64,000 nucleotides of DNA from Xenophilus azovorans DSM 13620. GTDB taxonomy: Bacteria > Pseudomonadota > Gammaproteobacteria > Burkholderiales > Burkholderiaceae_C. Below the pieces are notes generated by a model. That model did no database searches and was not told where the DNA came from. It worked only from the letters and a program-made list of their open reading frames with translations. Shown here piece after piece: positions 25,560 through 35,430 of the stretch; within the stretch, counting starts at the first letter, position 1, and each line of letters begins with the position of its first letter. The translations under genes were made by a program, and so were the position numbers. The stretch spans positions 182,613 to 246,612 of the forward strand of contig NZ_JQKD01000007.1 in the NCBI RefSeq assembly GCF_000745855.1, given 5' to 3'.

Positions 25560-27902
25560 ATGAAGCCGCTTGCCAAGGCCGTGCCGGAAGGCGTGCAGCC
25601 GGCGCAGCCGCATTCCACGCTGGGCGTGGAGATTCCGCAGGTGACGGCCCGGGCCAAGGTGCTGGGCCGCGCGATCTACGCCGGCGACATCAAGGTGGCC
25701 GGCATGCTGCACGGCAAGGTGCTGCGCAGCCCCTACCCACACGCGCGCATCGTGTCCATCGACACCTCGGCGGCGCGCGCGCTGCCGGGCGTGAAGGCGG
25801 TGCTCACGGGCGACGACGCACCGGCCCAGCTCTGGGGCGTGCACCACAAGGAGCGCGCCGTGCTCGCCCAAGGCGTGGTGCGCTACTGCGGCGAGGAGGT
25901 GGCGGCAGTGGCCGCCCTCACCGAGGAGATCGCGCGCGACGCGCTCGACCTGATCCAGGTGGCGTACGAGGAGCTGCCCGCCATCCTCAGCATCGACGAG
26001 TCGATGGACGAGGAGGCGCCCACCGTGCACCCGGGCCGCGAGAACAACGTCGGCCACGAGATCCGCTTCGAGCGCGGCGACGTGGACGCCGCCTTCGCCT
26101 CGGCCCATCTGGTGCACGAGGCCACCTACAGCACGCACTCGCAGTACCCCGGCTACATGGAGCCGATGGCCACCGTCGCCGCGCTCGATCCGGACGGCCG
26201 CCTGGTGCTGTGGACTTCCACCCAGGCCGTGAATCTGGTGCGCATGCAGGTGGCGGCCACGCTGGGCCTGCCGGTCTCGCGCGTGCGCGTGATCCAGGCC
26301 ACCACCGGCGGTGGCTTCGGCGGCAAGATCGTGGAAGACGACAACCAGCTCGTCGCCGGCCTGCTGGCGCTGAAGACGAAGCGCCCGGTGCGCCTGGTCA
26401 ACAACCGGCTGGAGGACTTCCAGGCCTGCTGCGCCAGCGTGCCGGAGCGCATCACGCTCAGGCTGGGCATGGACCGCGAAGGCCTGATCGTCGCGAAGGA
26501 GGTGCGCATCCTGGCCGAGTGCGGCGCCTACGCCGGCCTGGCCGGCGACGTGATGCACGTGAGCGCCATGCGCAGCGACAACATGCACCGCAACGGCAAC
26601 GTGCGCTCGCATGCCACGCTGTACTACACCAACAACCCGCCGCGCGGCGCCTTCCGCGGTTTCGGCGGCACGCAGATGCTGTTCGCGCTCAACAGCCACA
26701 TCCACGTCATGGCCGGCCAGCTCGGCCTGGACCCGGTGGAGGTGCACCGGCGCAACGTGCTGCCGGCCGGCGGGGTCTCGGTGCACGGCTGGCAGATCGG
26801 CAGCAACGGGCTGGTCGAATGCATCGAGCAGGCGACCGCGGCCATCGGCTGGGCTGCCAAGCGCGGCGCGCCCAGGGCCGCCGGCGTGAAGCGCCGCGGC
26901 GTGGGCATGGCCGCCGCCATGCACGTCAGCGGCAACCGCACCATCGGCAACTGGGACGGCTCCACCGTCGTCGTGAAGATCAACGAGGACGGGCGCGTGA
27001 ACGTCATCAGCGGCGAGTGCGACATGGGGCAGGGCGCGTCCACCATGCTCAGCCAGATCGTCGCGCACGAACTGGGCCTGCCGCTGGCCGACGTGCACGT
27101 CGTGCCGCCCGACACCGACGTGGCGCCGGTGGCGGTGGGCACGCTGGCCTCGCGCGTGACCATGTCGGGCGGCAACGCCGCCATCGTGGCGGGGCGCAAG
27201 GCGCGCGACGAGCTGTTCGCGCTGGCCGCGCCGCGCTGGGGCGTGGAGCCGGCGCAGCTGTCCATCGGCGGCGGCGCGGTGTTCGTCACCGACCGGCCCG
27301 AGCAGCGCGCCACGCTGGCCGAGCTGGCGCGCCAGGCCGTCTGGCGCCACGGCGGCGGCGGCATCCAGGTCAGCGGCACCTGGGACCCGAAGACCGTGAT
27401 GCACGACGACCAGCTCTACGGCAACATCGCGCCGGCCTACTCCTACGCCGCCCAGGCGGTGGAGGTGGAGGTCGACACCGAGACCGGCCGCGTGACCGTG
27501 CTCGACAGCTACGTCGCCGACGACTGCGGCAAGGCGCTCAACCCGATCGCCGTGCACGGCCAGTCCAACGGCGCCGCGGCGCAGGCCATCGGCTGGGCGC
27601 TGTACGAGCAGCTGCACTACGAGAGCGGGCGCCTGGCCAACGGCAACTTCGCCGACTACACCCTGCCCACCGCCGACGCGCTGCCCGAGCTGCGCGGCGG
27701 CCTTGTCGAGTCCAACGACCCCAACGGCCCCTACGGCGCCAAGGGCGCGAGCGAGACGGCCATCCTGCCCGGCGCGCCGGCCATCGCCAACGCGGTGGAA
27801 GACGCGGTGGGCGTGCGCATCACCGAGCTGCCCATCACGCCCGAGAAGGTGCTGGCCGCGCTGCGCGCCAGGAAAAAAGAAGAAGGAGCGGTCCATGCGT
27901 GA
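25560..27902 (+). CDS. Xanthine-dehydrogenase-family molybdopterin-binding subunit (large)
   Basis: About 780 residues. The molybdenum-binding subunit has GRAIYAGDIKVAGMLHGKVLRSPYPHARI, TTGGGFGGKIVEDD, GAFRGFGGTQ and the active-site Glu loop GPYGAKGASETAILPG. The CO-dehydrogenase-specific AYxCSFR loop is absent, so it is not CoxL; it is nearest to 4-hydroxybenzoyl-CoA reductase or isoquinoline-type hydroxylases. ATG 25560 has a GAGG site; GTG 25542 is a weaker alternative. Order large, FAD, Fe-S, CoxG. Confidence 0.93.
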   Translation: MKPLAKAVPEGVQPAQPHSTLGVEIPQVTARAKVLGRAIYAGDIKVAGMLHGKVLRSPYPHARIVSIDTSAARALPGVKAVLTGDDAPAQLWGVHHKERAVLAQGVVRYCGEEVAAVAALTEEIARDALDLIQVAYEELPAILSIDESMDEEAPTVHPGRENNVGHEIRFERGDVDAAFASAHLVHEATYSTHSQYPGYMEPMATVAALDPDGRLVLWTSTQAVNLVRMQVAATLGLPVSRVRVIQATTGGGFGGKIVEDDNQLVAGLLALKTKRPVRLVNNRLEDFQACCASVPERITLRLGMDREGLIVAKEVRILAECGAYAGLAGDVMHVSAMRSDNMHRNGNVRSHATLYYTNNPPRGAFRGFGGTQMLFALNSHIHVMAGQLGLDPVEVHRRNVLPAGGVSVHGWQIGSNGLVECIEQATAAIGWAAKRGAPRAAGVKRRGVGMAAAMHVSGNRTIGNWDGSTVVVKINEDGRVNVISGECDMGQGASTMLSQIVAHELGLPLADVHVVPPDTDVAPVAVGTLASRVTMSGGNAAIVAGRKARDELFALAAPRWGVEPAQLSIGGGAVFVTDRPEQRATLAELARQAVWRHGGGGIQVSGTWDPKTVMHDDQLYGNIAPAYSYAAQAVEVEVDTETGRVTVLDSYVADDCGKALNPIAVHGQSNGAAAQAIGWALYEQLHYESGRLANGNFADYTLPTADALPELRGGLVESNDPNGPYGAKGASETAILPGAPAIANAVEDAVGVRITELPITPEKVLAALRARKKEEGAVHA

Positions 27903-28772
27903 GTTCGACTGGCTGGAGCCCGCCTCGGTCGAGGAAGCCAGCCGCATGCTGGCCGACCTGGGCGACGAGGTGCGCGTGATCGCCGGCGGCACTGCGCTGA
28001 TGCTGGGCATGCGCCAGCGCATGCTGGCGCCGACGCATCTGATCTCGGTGGCGGGGATCGAGCGCCTGCGCGGCATCGGCTTCGACGCGGCGCAGGGCCT
28101 GCGCATCGGCGCGCTGGCGCGGCATGCGGACGTGGCGCGCTCGCCCCTGGTGCGGCAGCACGCGCCGGTGCTGGCGAGCATGGCGGCGCGCGTGGCCAAC
28201 CCGCAGGTGCGCAACCAGGGCACGATCGGCGGCAACCTCTGCTATGCCGACCCGTCCACCGACCCGCCCGGTTGCCTGATGGCGCTGAATGCACAGGTGG
28301 TGCTGGGCAGCGCGCGCGGCGAGCGCGTGCTCTCGATCGAGGAATTCCTGGTCGACTACTACGTGACGGCGCTGGAGCCCGACGAGATCGTGCTGGAGAT
28401 CCGCGTGCCGCCGCTGGCCGCCGGCACCGAGGGGGTGTACTCGCGCTTCCTGCGCACGGCGGCGGAGCACCGGCCGCTGGCGAGCGTCGCCCTGGTGGCG
28501 CGGCGCGAGGGCGCGCTGTGCCGCGAGGCGCGCATTGCCGTCGGTGCATCGACGCCCATCCCCACGCGGCTGCGGCGCGCCGAAGCCTTCCTCGAAGGCC
28601 GAAGCATCACGCCCGAGGTCGCTGCCGAGGTGGCCGACATCGTGGCGCAGGACATCACGCCCGTGGAAGACCTGCGCGGCAGCGCCGAATTCCGCCGCGA
28701 CATGGTGCGCGCAGTGGCGCGCCGCACAGTGGCCGAGCTGTTCGGCCTGTCGATCGACGAAGGAGTTGCCGC

Positions 28773-28776
<4 letters not shown>
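27895..28776 (+). CDS. Molybdenum hydroxylase FAD-binding subunit (medium)
   Basis: 293 residues. FAD motif [16 protein letters not shown] and [17 protein letters not shown] are both visible, as in CoxM/HcrB. Start ATG 27895 overlaps the large-subunit stop by 8 nt and has AAGAAGGAG shortly upstream. It accepts electrons from the Fe-S clusters of the small subunit. Confidence 0.95.
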
Positions 28777-29241
<465 letters not shown>

Positions 29242-29252
<11 letters not shown>

Positions 29253-30027
29253 GAAGACCCTGGCCGTGTCGGCCCCGCGCGAGCAGGTGTGGGCCCTGCT
29301 GCTGGACCCGCAGGTGATGGCCGGCGCCGTGCCCGGCATGAAGTCGATCGACGTCGTCAGCCCCACGGAATACGTGGCGGTGATGCACCAGAAGATCGCC
29401 TTCATCAGCGCCAAGTTCAAGCTGCGCACCCACATCACCGAGCAGCGTGCGCCGGAGTACCTGTGCGCCGAGGGCACGGGCGAGGACGCATCCGTCGCCA
29501 GCTCGCTCAAGCAGCGCAGCGAGGTCTTCCTCACGCCCACGGCCGACGGCGGCACCGAGCTGCGCATCAAGGTCAGCGTGGACCTGCTGGGCCGCCTGGG
29601 CACCTTCGGCCTGTCGGTGATGAAGACCAAGGCCGACCGGCTGTGGGAGGAGTTCGGCGCCAACCTGAAGGCGCGCATCGAGGCCGGAGGGCTGCCGGCG
29701 GCGGCGCCTGCCGCGGCGCCTGTGCCGCCGGTGGCGCACAAGCCTGCACCGGCCCCGTCGCCTGCCGCCGTGCCGGCGCCTGCACCCGCCGTGCCCGTCC
29801 AGGCCGTCAGCGTCGCGGAACCCGCAGAGGTGGAGGAGGGCGGCTTCTGGTCGCGCCTGCTCGGCGGCGGCAGGCCGGCGCGTGCGAACGGCCACGCCGC
29901 CGCGGCCGGCCGCTGCATCCGCGTCGAGGTGCGGCAGCTCGACCGCACCGTCAGCGTGGAGTGGCCCGTCGAGGCGGCCGAGCAGTGCCGCGACTGGCTG
30001 CGCGAGCTGGTGCGCCAGCCCGGTTGA
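29242..30027 (+). CDS. CoxG-like SRPBCC-domain protein
   Basis: 261 residues. The N-terminal SRPBCC/CoxG fold ([30 protein letters not shown]) is followed by a Pro/Ala-rich linker (about 145-195) and a C-terminal segment that includes [13 protein letters not shown]. CoxG is thought to help membrane recruitment or maturation of Mo-hydroxylases. It overlaps the Fe-S subunit by 11 nt, ends the operon and converges on the response-regulator gene with a 31-bp gap. Confidence 0.88.
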
Positions 30028-30058
30028 CGGCGGTGCGTGGCGGAGCCGCCGCGCCGCT

Positions 30059-30751
30059 TCACGCCTCGGCGGCAGGAAGCTCCAGGCAGAAGCCCACGCC
30101 GTAGACCGAGCGGATCCATTCGTGCTCCGGCGCCACGGCGGCCAGCTTGCGGCGCAGGTTCTTCACGTGGCTGTCCACGGCCCGCTCGGTCACGTCGGCG
30201 TCGTCGTAGGCCAGGTCGAGCAACTGCGAGCGGCTGAATATCCGGCCCGGCTTGCTCGACAGCACGTCGAGCAGCCGGAACTCGCGCCGCGTGAGCGCGA
30301 GCTGCTCGCCGCGCAGCGAGGCCTGCCAGCGAGACTCGTCGAGCACCAGTCCGGCAGCGCCGCCGGCGCCTTCGCCGACAGGCGGCTGCCGGCCGCGCCG
30401 CAGCACGGCGCGCACGCGCGCCACCACCTCGCGCGGCGAGAAGGGCTTGCACACGTAGTCGTCCGCGCCCAGGTCCAGGCCGATCAGCCGGTCCACCTCC
30501 TCGATGCGCGCGGTCAGCAGGATCACCGGACGCTGCGTACGGCGGCGCGCCTCGCGCAGCACCGCGAGGCCGTCCATGCGCGGCAGCATGATGTCCAGCA
30601 GGGTCAGGTCGGGCGGGTGCGCCAGGATGCGCTCCAGCGCCGTCGCGCCGTCGCCGGCGTGCTCGGTCTCGTAGCCGGCGTGCCGCAGATAGTCGTCCAG
30701 GACGGAGGCGATGTCGGGATCGTCCTCGACGATCAGCACGCGTGTGTTCAT
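30059..30751 (-). CDS. OmpR-family response regulator (BaeR-like)
   Basis: 230 residues. Receiver with acidic DD at residues 10-11, phospho-acceptor Asp53 in LLDIMLPRMDG, LTAR and K102 in CKPFSP. DNA-binding winged helix with LTRREFRLLDVLSSKPG and the SHVKNLRRKL recognition segment. It follows the histidine kinase gene by 14 bp on the same strand. BaeSR systems control envelope stress and efflux genes. Confidence 0.95.
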   Translation of the reverse strand: MNTRVLIVEDDPDIASVLDDYLRHAGYETEHAGDGATALERILAHPPDLTLLDIMLPRMDGLAVLREARRRTQRPVILLTARIEEVDRLIGLDLGADDYVCKPFSPREVVARVRAVLRRGRQPPVGEGAGGAAGLVLDESRWQASLRGEQLALTRREFRLLDVLSSKPGRIFSRSQLLDLAYDDADVTERAVDSHVKNLRRKLAAVAPEHEWIRSVYGVGFCLELPAAEA

Positions 30752-30765
30752 GTCGCGGATGGTGT

Positions 30766-32319
30766 TCAGGTGGCGGCCAGCGGCAGCGCCAGCGTGATGC
30801 ACAGGCCGCCCAGCGCGGAAGGCTGGGCGTCGATGAAGCCGCCATGCGCCTCGACGATGGCGCGGCAGATCGACAGGCCCAGGCCCGATCCGCCGGACTC
30901 GCGGCTGCGCGAGGCCTCGCCGCGATAGAGACGCTCGAACAGGCGGGGCAGTTCGTCCGGCGCGGCTGCCGGCGCCGTGTCGTCGAAGCTCAGCACCAGG
31001 CGCGGCTCGCCACCGTCCTCGATATGCGCGCCGACGGTCAGTTGCCCGCCGGGGTCGGTGTAGCGCAGCGTGTTCTCGAGCAGGTTCATGAAGGCCTGGT
31101 GCAGCCGCCGCGCGTCTCCCTCGAGCATCGGCGCGGGCTGCTGCGCCGCCAGTGCGTCCAGGGCCTGCGCATCGATCGCGAGGCGGACTTGCGCATAGCG
31201 CTCGCGCATGGCGGCCAGGGCCTCGCGCAGCACGGCCAGGGGGTACACCGGCGCGCGTTCCCGCAGCTCGGCCTCGCCGCCCTGCATGCTGCTGCGCAGG
31301 TCGTCCACCAGTTGGCCCAGACGCATGACCTGGCGATGCAGCCGCAGCGCGGTACGGTCGTCGAAGCTGCGCACGCCGTCCTGCAGCGCCTCGATCTCGG
31401 CGCGCATGGCCGCCAGCGGCGTGCGCAGCTCGTGCGAGACGTCGGCCAGCCAGGCGCGGCGCTGGGTTTCGATGCGGTCGAGCCGCGCGGCCATGGCGTT
31501 GAAGGTGCGGCCGAGGGCCGCCAGTTCGTCGCTGCCGTGCGCCGGCACCCGCGCGTGCAGCCGGCCGCGCGCGATCATCCTGGCGGCTTGCGCGAGTTCG
31601 TCGATGGGGCCGAGCCAGCGGCGCGCCAGCCACCACGACATCGCCAGCGCCAGCAGCAGGCCGACCAGGCCGGTGGTGGCCATCAGCCAGCGCTGGCGCG
31701 CGAGGAACGCGCGGTGGGCTTCGCTGTGCAGCGCCTCGACCGGCGCCAGTGCCAGGTAGCCCACCAGCCGGTTGTTCTCGCGCAGCGGCAGGCGCGCCGC
31801 CGCGGCGGCGTCCAGCGCCGCGCCGGCGACGTGCGCACCCGACGCGTCCAGCAGCGCCAGCCGGCGCAGCACCTGCGGCGGGCGGGGCGGCATGTCCGTC
31901 CAGGGGCCGCCGGGCAAGGGAAACGGGGGCGGCGGCAGCGACAGGTGCAGCAGCGGGTCGGGCCGCGGGCCGGTGCCCACCGTGGGCGCACGCGGCGCGT
32001 ACCAGGGCGGCAGGCGTGGGTCGGCGGGCACGGGGGAGCCGGTGTCCACGCCGTCCGCGGTGCCGAGCAGCAGGCGTTCCCACAGGCCGGGATCGCCGCG
32101 CAGCCGGTCCCAGTTTCCCTGGGCGGCATGGTGTCTCGCCAGGCGCTGCGCCAGGCTGTCCATGCGGCCGATCTCGATCTCGGCGACGTAGGAGCCCAGG
32201 CCGCGCTGCAGGCCGAGGATGGAGAAGGCCGCGAAGGTGATCAGCAGCACCACGAGCATCGTGGCCAGCGCCAGGAAGATCTTGCGGCTGAGGGTGAGCC
32301 GCAGCAGGGCAGGGGGCAT
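30766..32319 (-). CDS. Sensor histidine kinase (BaeS-like)
   Basis: 517 residues. TM1 (IFLALATMLVVLLITFAAFS), a Pro-rich periplasmic domain, TM2 (WLMATTGLVGLLLALAMSWW), HAMP, the phospho-accepting His in LADVSHELRTPLA, N box NLLENTLRYTD, degenerate G1, and G2 GSGLGLSICRAIV. It partners with the response regulator. Start ATG 32319 puts TM1 at the N-terminus. The upstream in-frame ATG at 32394 lies in the gap after the 66-residue gene. Confidence 0.94.
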   Translation of the reverse strand: MPPALLRLTLSRKIFLALATMLVVLLITFAAFSILGLQRGLGSYVAEIEIGRMDSLAQRLARHHAAQGNWDRLRGDPGLWERLLLGTADGVDTGSPVPADPRLPPWYAPRAPTVGTGPRPDPLLHLSLPPPPFPLPGGPWTDMPPRPPQVLRRLALLDASGAHVAGAALDAAAAARLPLRENNRLVGYLALAPVEALHSEAHRAFLARQRWLMATTGLVGLLLALAMSWWLARRWLGPIDELAQAARMIARGRLHARVPAHGSDELAALGRTFNAMAARLDRIETQRRAWLADVSHELRTPLAAMRAEIEALQDGVRSFDDRTALRLHRQVMRLGQLVDDLRSSMQGGEAELRERAPVYPLAVLREALAAMRERYAQVRLAIDAQALDALAAQQPAPMLEGDARRLHQAFMNLLENTLRYTDPGGQLTVGAHIEDGGEPRLVLSFDDTAPAAAPDELPRLFERLYRGEASRSRESGGSGLGLSICRAIVEAHGGFIDAQPSALGGLCITLALPLAAT

Positions 32320-32374
32320 CCGCCGGAATTGTGGGGCAAGCGGCGCCGGCCAACGCCATCGCGGTGGGCGCATC

Positions 32375-32575
32375 TCAGCGCAGGAACGCGGCAAGCCGCG
32401 CCAGGCGCGGCGCGGCGCCGGAGGTCGACATGATCGGTGCGAGCGTGCCGGGGTGTGGACGGGCGTCGCCGGAGCCGAGCGCGGCCGTCAGCCAGCTGCT
32501 GGCGGCAAGCAGGCCGACGGCGCCGGCGATGCCCAGCGCCCGGCGGACCGATGCCGGATGACGAGGCCGGCTCAT
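32375..32575 (-). CDS. Small single-span membrane protein in the kinase operon (unknown)
   Basis: 66 residues: a basic N-terminus MSRPRHPASVRR, one hydrophobic helix (ALGIAGAVGLLAASSWLTAA) and a short tail. No family recognised. The start ATG overlaps the SGNH gene's stop by four bases (ATGA) and it ends 56 bp before the kinase start, so it fits a four-gene unit. Could be a sensor accessory or a signal-peptide-bearing peptide. Confidence 0.6.
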   Translation of the reverse strand: MSRPRHPASVRRALGIAGAVGLLAASSWLTAALGSGDARPHPGTLAPIMSTSGAAPRLARLAAFLR

Positions 32576-33819
32576 GCCTTCGGCTCCTGGAGCGGCGGAT
32601 GCTCTCCTTCTGCCAGCGGCAGGCGCAGGGTCAGGCCCATCCGCGCCAGCGGCGAAGGGGCGGCGTAGAGGCGCCCGCCGCAGCGGTGCACGATGCGCAG
32701 CGCAGCGTGCACGCTCTGGTGCAGCGCGCGTTCCGCCGCCGTCGGCGCAGCGGTGGTGCTCGCCAGGCGCGAGAAAAGCTGCGCCAGCCGAGGCGCTTCG
32801 TCGTCCTCGCCGGTGCCGTCCGGCGCGGCCCAGTGAAGCACGGCCTGCGCTGCCTGCACCGTGGCCGCGACGTGCGGCCGCGCCTGCGTGCCGAGCCCCT
32901 GCCGGACGACCGCGGCCAAGTGCGACAGCAGGGCGTGCAGCTCGGACTCGGTGCCGCGCACCCGCAGGGCGCAGCCGGGTGCCGCGCCGTGGACTTCGCA
33001 CAGGCGCTCGCGGGCGGCGAGCTCGACCAGCGGCCACAGTTCGCTCGATGCGGCGCGGAACGCATGCGATGCAGCGGCCGCGGAGGACTGCGGCGTGCCG
33101 GACGGTGCCGTGCGGCCGCGGCGCGGCCGCAGCCAGGGGGTGAACAGGACGGCGAGCCACGCGTTCGCGCCCGCCGGCCCGCCGCGGCCCGCGCATTCGG
33201 GCGCGACGGCGTCGAGCGCGCGTACCAGCTGCTGCGTCAGTCTCCGCGCATAGGACGGCCCGGGATGCACGGGGTCGGCCATGTCCGCCGGCGCGAAGCG
33301 CACGGCGCCCCAGTCCGCGAAGGCGGCGCCGTCGGCGGCGGCGACCTGCCGCGCCACCGCGTCGTAGGCGTCGCGGCGGGGAATGCCGCCGGTCACGCGC
33401 GACAGCCCGGTGACGACCGGCGTGCGGCCCTGCGAGCGCACATAGGCCACCATCGTCTCCAGGGCGGTGCGATAGTCGTGGCCCTGGCCGGCATCGTTGA
33501 TGCCGTACTGCAGCACCACGATGCGGCTGGTCAGCGGCGTGTGGATGAACTGGGCCAGGTGCGCGTGCGCGCTGTCCCCGGGGATGGTGTGCTCGTCCAC
33601 CCGGTACATGGGCCGCATGCGGCGCAGCATGGTCGCGGGTGGATCGGGCAGGCGCTTCATGCCGCCATATCCGCCGTGGAGGATCGAGTCGCCGTACAGC
33701 GCCACCGAGCAGTCCGGTCGCGCGGCGGCGCCGGCCATGCCGGCCAGCGCCAGCAGCGATGCGGCCGCGCACGCGGCGCCCAGCCTGCGCCGGCCCTGCA
33801 GTTCCGTCCGTGATGGCAT
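32572..33819 (-). CDS. SGNH/GDSL hydrolase with degenerate histidine-kinase-ATPase-like C-terminus
   Basis: 415 residues. Signal peptide (about 1-32). SGNH domain with block I LYGDSILHG (Ser45), block III QYGIND (Gly106, Asn108) and block V DPVHPG (Asp182, His185). Beyond 225 is a second region: residues 343-353 EAPRLAQLFSRL resemble the kinase F-box/L-P-R-L-F motif and 366-402 resemble the HATPase C-terminal GGRL/PLA strand, but N and G boxes are absent, so it cannot bind ATP normally. It precedes a BaeSR pair, as a fourth gene. The fusion is unusual; a pseudokinase domain is inferred from similarity by eye only. Confidence 0.65.
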   Translation of the reverse strand: MPSRTELQGRRRLGAACAAASLLALAGMAGAAARPDCSVALYGDSILHGGYGGMKRLPDPPATMLRRMRPMYRVDEHTIPGDSAHAHLAQFIHTPLTSRIVVLQYGINDAGQGHDYRTALETMVAYVRSQGRTPVVTGLSRVTGGIPRRDAYDAVARQVAAADGAAFADWGAVRFAPADMADPVHPGPSYARRLTQQLVRALDAVAPECAGRGGPAGANAWLAVLFTPWLRPRRGRTAPSGTPQSSAAAASHAFRAASSELWPLVELAARERLCEVHGAAPGCALRVRGTESELHALLSHLAAVVRQGLGTQARPHVAATVQAAQAVLHWAAPDGTGEDDEAPRLAQLFSRLASTTAAPTAAERALHQSVHAALRIVHRCGGRLYAAPSPLARMGLTLRLPLAEGEHPPLQEPKA

Positions 33820-33919
33820 CCTGTCCTCTCTCGTCGAGCCGGCTCGCGCCGGCGCGACGGATGGTCGGGAGCAATCGAGGAGAAATTTCGAAGGCCCCGG
33901 CGGCGGCGTGGATGCCGCC

Positions 33920-34513
33920 TCAGGCCGCCAGCAGCTTCTGCACCAGCGCCGCAGTCGTCGCCGCGGCGTACTTGCGCATCAGCCGGGCGCGGTGGATCTC
34001 CACCGTGCGGTGGCTGATGCCCAGCGCGCGGCCGATCTCCTTGCTGGTCAGCCCGCGCATCAGGTGCGCCGCCACCTCGCGCTCGCGCGGCGTCAGCTCG
34101 GCCTTGTCGGCGCGGCGCGCGCCCAGGTCCTCGAAGGTCCAGATACCGGCGGCGTGCGGCGCCTCGCGGTTGAGCGCGCGGCCGGTGACGTGGCACCAGA
34201 AGGTCTCGCCGGCGCGCATGCCGTGCAGGCTGCCCACGCGGCGCATCATCCGGTTGTCGGCATAGTGGCCGCTGGCGTTGAGGATCGGCTCCATGCGCCG
34301 GCCGATGCGCTCGAACTCCGCCACGCTGGGGTACAGCACGCGAAAGGACTGGCCCACCAGTTGTTCGCGCGTGGCGCCGAACATCTCGGTGAGCCGCGCG
34401 TTGCAGTCCACCATGATGCGCTGGCGCGACAGCACCATGCCCACCGGCGCGTGCTCGAAGGCGAGCCGGTAGTCGATGGCGGCGGGGGGCTCGGCTTTCT
34501 CGGGGCTGTCCAT
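33920..34513 (-). CDS. PAS-domain LuxR-type transcriptional regulator
   Basis: 197 residues. A PAS sensory domain (about 14-130) includes IDYRLAFEHAPVGMVLSRQRI, GHYADNRMMRR and WCHVTGRAL. The LuxR helix-turn-helix follows: LTPREREVAAHLMRGLTSKEIGRALGISHRT and VEIHRARLMRKY. It diverges from scoAB and its start lies next to a 26-bp palindrome, so it likely controls that operon and itself. Confidence 0.94.
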   Translation of the reverse strand: MDSPEKAEPPAAIDYRLAFEHAPVGMVLSRQRIMVDCNARLTEMFGATREQLVGQSFRVLYPSVAEFERIGRRMEPILNASGHYADNRMMRRVGSLHGMRAGETFWCHVTGRALNREAPHAAGIWTFEDLGARRADKAELTPREREVAAHLMRGLTSKEIGRALGISHRTVEIHRARLMRKYAAATTAALVQKLLAA

Positions 34514-34519
34514 TACGAA

Positions 34520-34545
34520 ATACTACGTATGTGGATACGTAGTAT
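34520..34545. promoter_or_regulatory. 11-4-11 perfect palindrome (TACTACGTAT core) between PAS-LuxR and scoA
   Basis: Arms ATACTACGTAT and ATACGTAGTAT around GTGG. It lies 7 bases upstream of the regulator start and about 65 bases upstream of scoA. Internal TACGTA hexamers repeat in each arm. Likely operator for the adjacent regulator. Confidence 0.7.
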
Positions 34546-34610
34546 CGTCCGAGGCGGTCCATCCTCCGTCACCATCACCGTTCAATCCCTTCATCGAAGA
34601 GCGAGGCACC

Positions 34611-35417
34611 ATGGCGAACAAGATCTATCCCGACGCGAAGTCGGCCCTGGCCGGCGTCGTGGCCGACAACCAGATGCTGGCCGTCGGCGGCTTCGGCCTG
34701 TGCGGCATCCCCGAGGCGCTGATCGAGGCGCTCAAGGAAAGCGGCGTCAAGAACCTCACCTGCGTCTCCAACAACGCGGGCGTCGACGGCTTCGGCCTCG
34801 GCAAGCTGCTGGAGACGCGCCAGATCAAGAAGATGATCGCCAGCTACGTCGGCGAGAACAAGGAGTTCGAGCGCCAGTTCCTGGCGGGCGAGCTGGAGCT
34901 GGAGTTCACGCCCCAGGGCACGCTGGCCGAGAAGCTGCGCGCCGGCGGCGCCGGCATCCCGGCCTTCTTCACCAAGACCGGCGTGGGCACCCAGGTGGCC
35001 GAGGGCAAGGAGCTGCGCGAGTTCGACGGCGAGACCTACGTGATGGAGCGCTCGCTGGTGCCCGACGTGTCGCTGGTCAAGGCAGCGGTGGCCGACAAGT
35101 CCGGCAACCTGCGCTTCAACCTCACCGCGCGCAACTTCAACCCGGCCGCGGCCACCGCCGGCAAGGTGTGCATCGTCGAGGTCGAGAAGATCGTCGAGGT
35201 GGGCGAGCTGGCGCCCGACGACATCCACCTGCCCGGCATCTACGTGCACCGCATCGTGCTCAACGCCAACCCCGAGAAGCGCATCGAGAAGCGCACCCTG
35301 AGCGCCGCCGCGCCGGCGGACGCCGCCAGCGCCAAGGTGCAGGCGCAGGCCGCCATCGCCCAGGCGGCTGCCGGCAGCGAAGTGCCCGGCACCATCAAGA
35401 ACAACGGCAAGCAGTAA
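34611..35417 (+). CDS. scoA: 3-oxoacid CoA-transferase subunit A
   Basis: 268 residues. Succinyl-CoA:acetoacetate CoA-transferase alpha subunit that activates acetoacetate with CoA from succinyl-CoA. Seen: [17 protein letters not shown] (CoA-binding loop), [28 protein letters not shown]. The C-terminus has an extra Ala/Gln-rich tail of about 40 residues. ATG 34611 follows GCGAGGCACC. Coupled with scoB 13 bases downstream. Confidence 0.95.
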   Translation: MANKIYPDAKSALAGVVADNQMLAVGGFGLCGIPEALIEALKESGVKNLTCVSNNAGVDGFGLGKLLETRQIKKMIASYVGENKEFERQFLAGELELEFTPQGTLAEKLRAGGAGIPAFFTKTGVGTQVAEGKELREFDGETYVMERSLVPDVSLVKAAVADKSGNLRFNLTARNFNPAAATAGKVCIVEVEKIVEVGELAPDDIHLPGIYVHRIVLNANPEKRIEKRTLSAAAPADAASAKVQAQAAIAQAAAGSEVPGTIKNNGKQ

Positions 35418-35430
35418 GAAGGAGCCTCAC

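Noticed and set aside
25539..28235. 898-codon open frame on the minus strand opposite the Mo-hydroxylase genes
   Set aside because: Its product is low-complexity and rich in Ala, Arg, Gly, His and Val. It is a GC-driven shadow of three genes with intact catalytic motifs.
30059..32359. 766-codon minus-strand frame spanning the two-component genes
   Set aside because: The response regulator is the real part; the rest is out of frame with the kinase, whose motifs lie in another frame.
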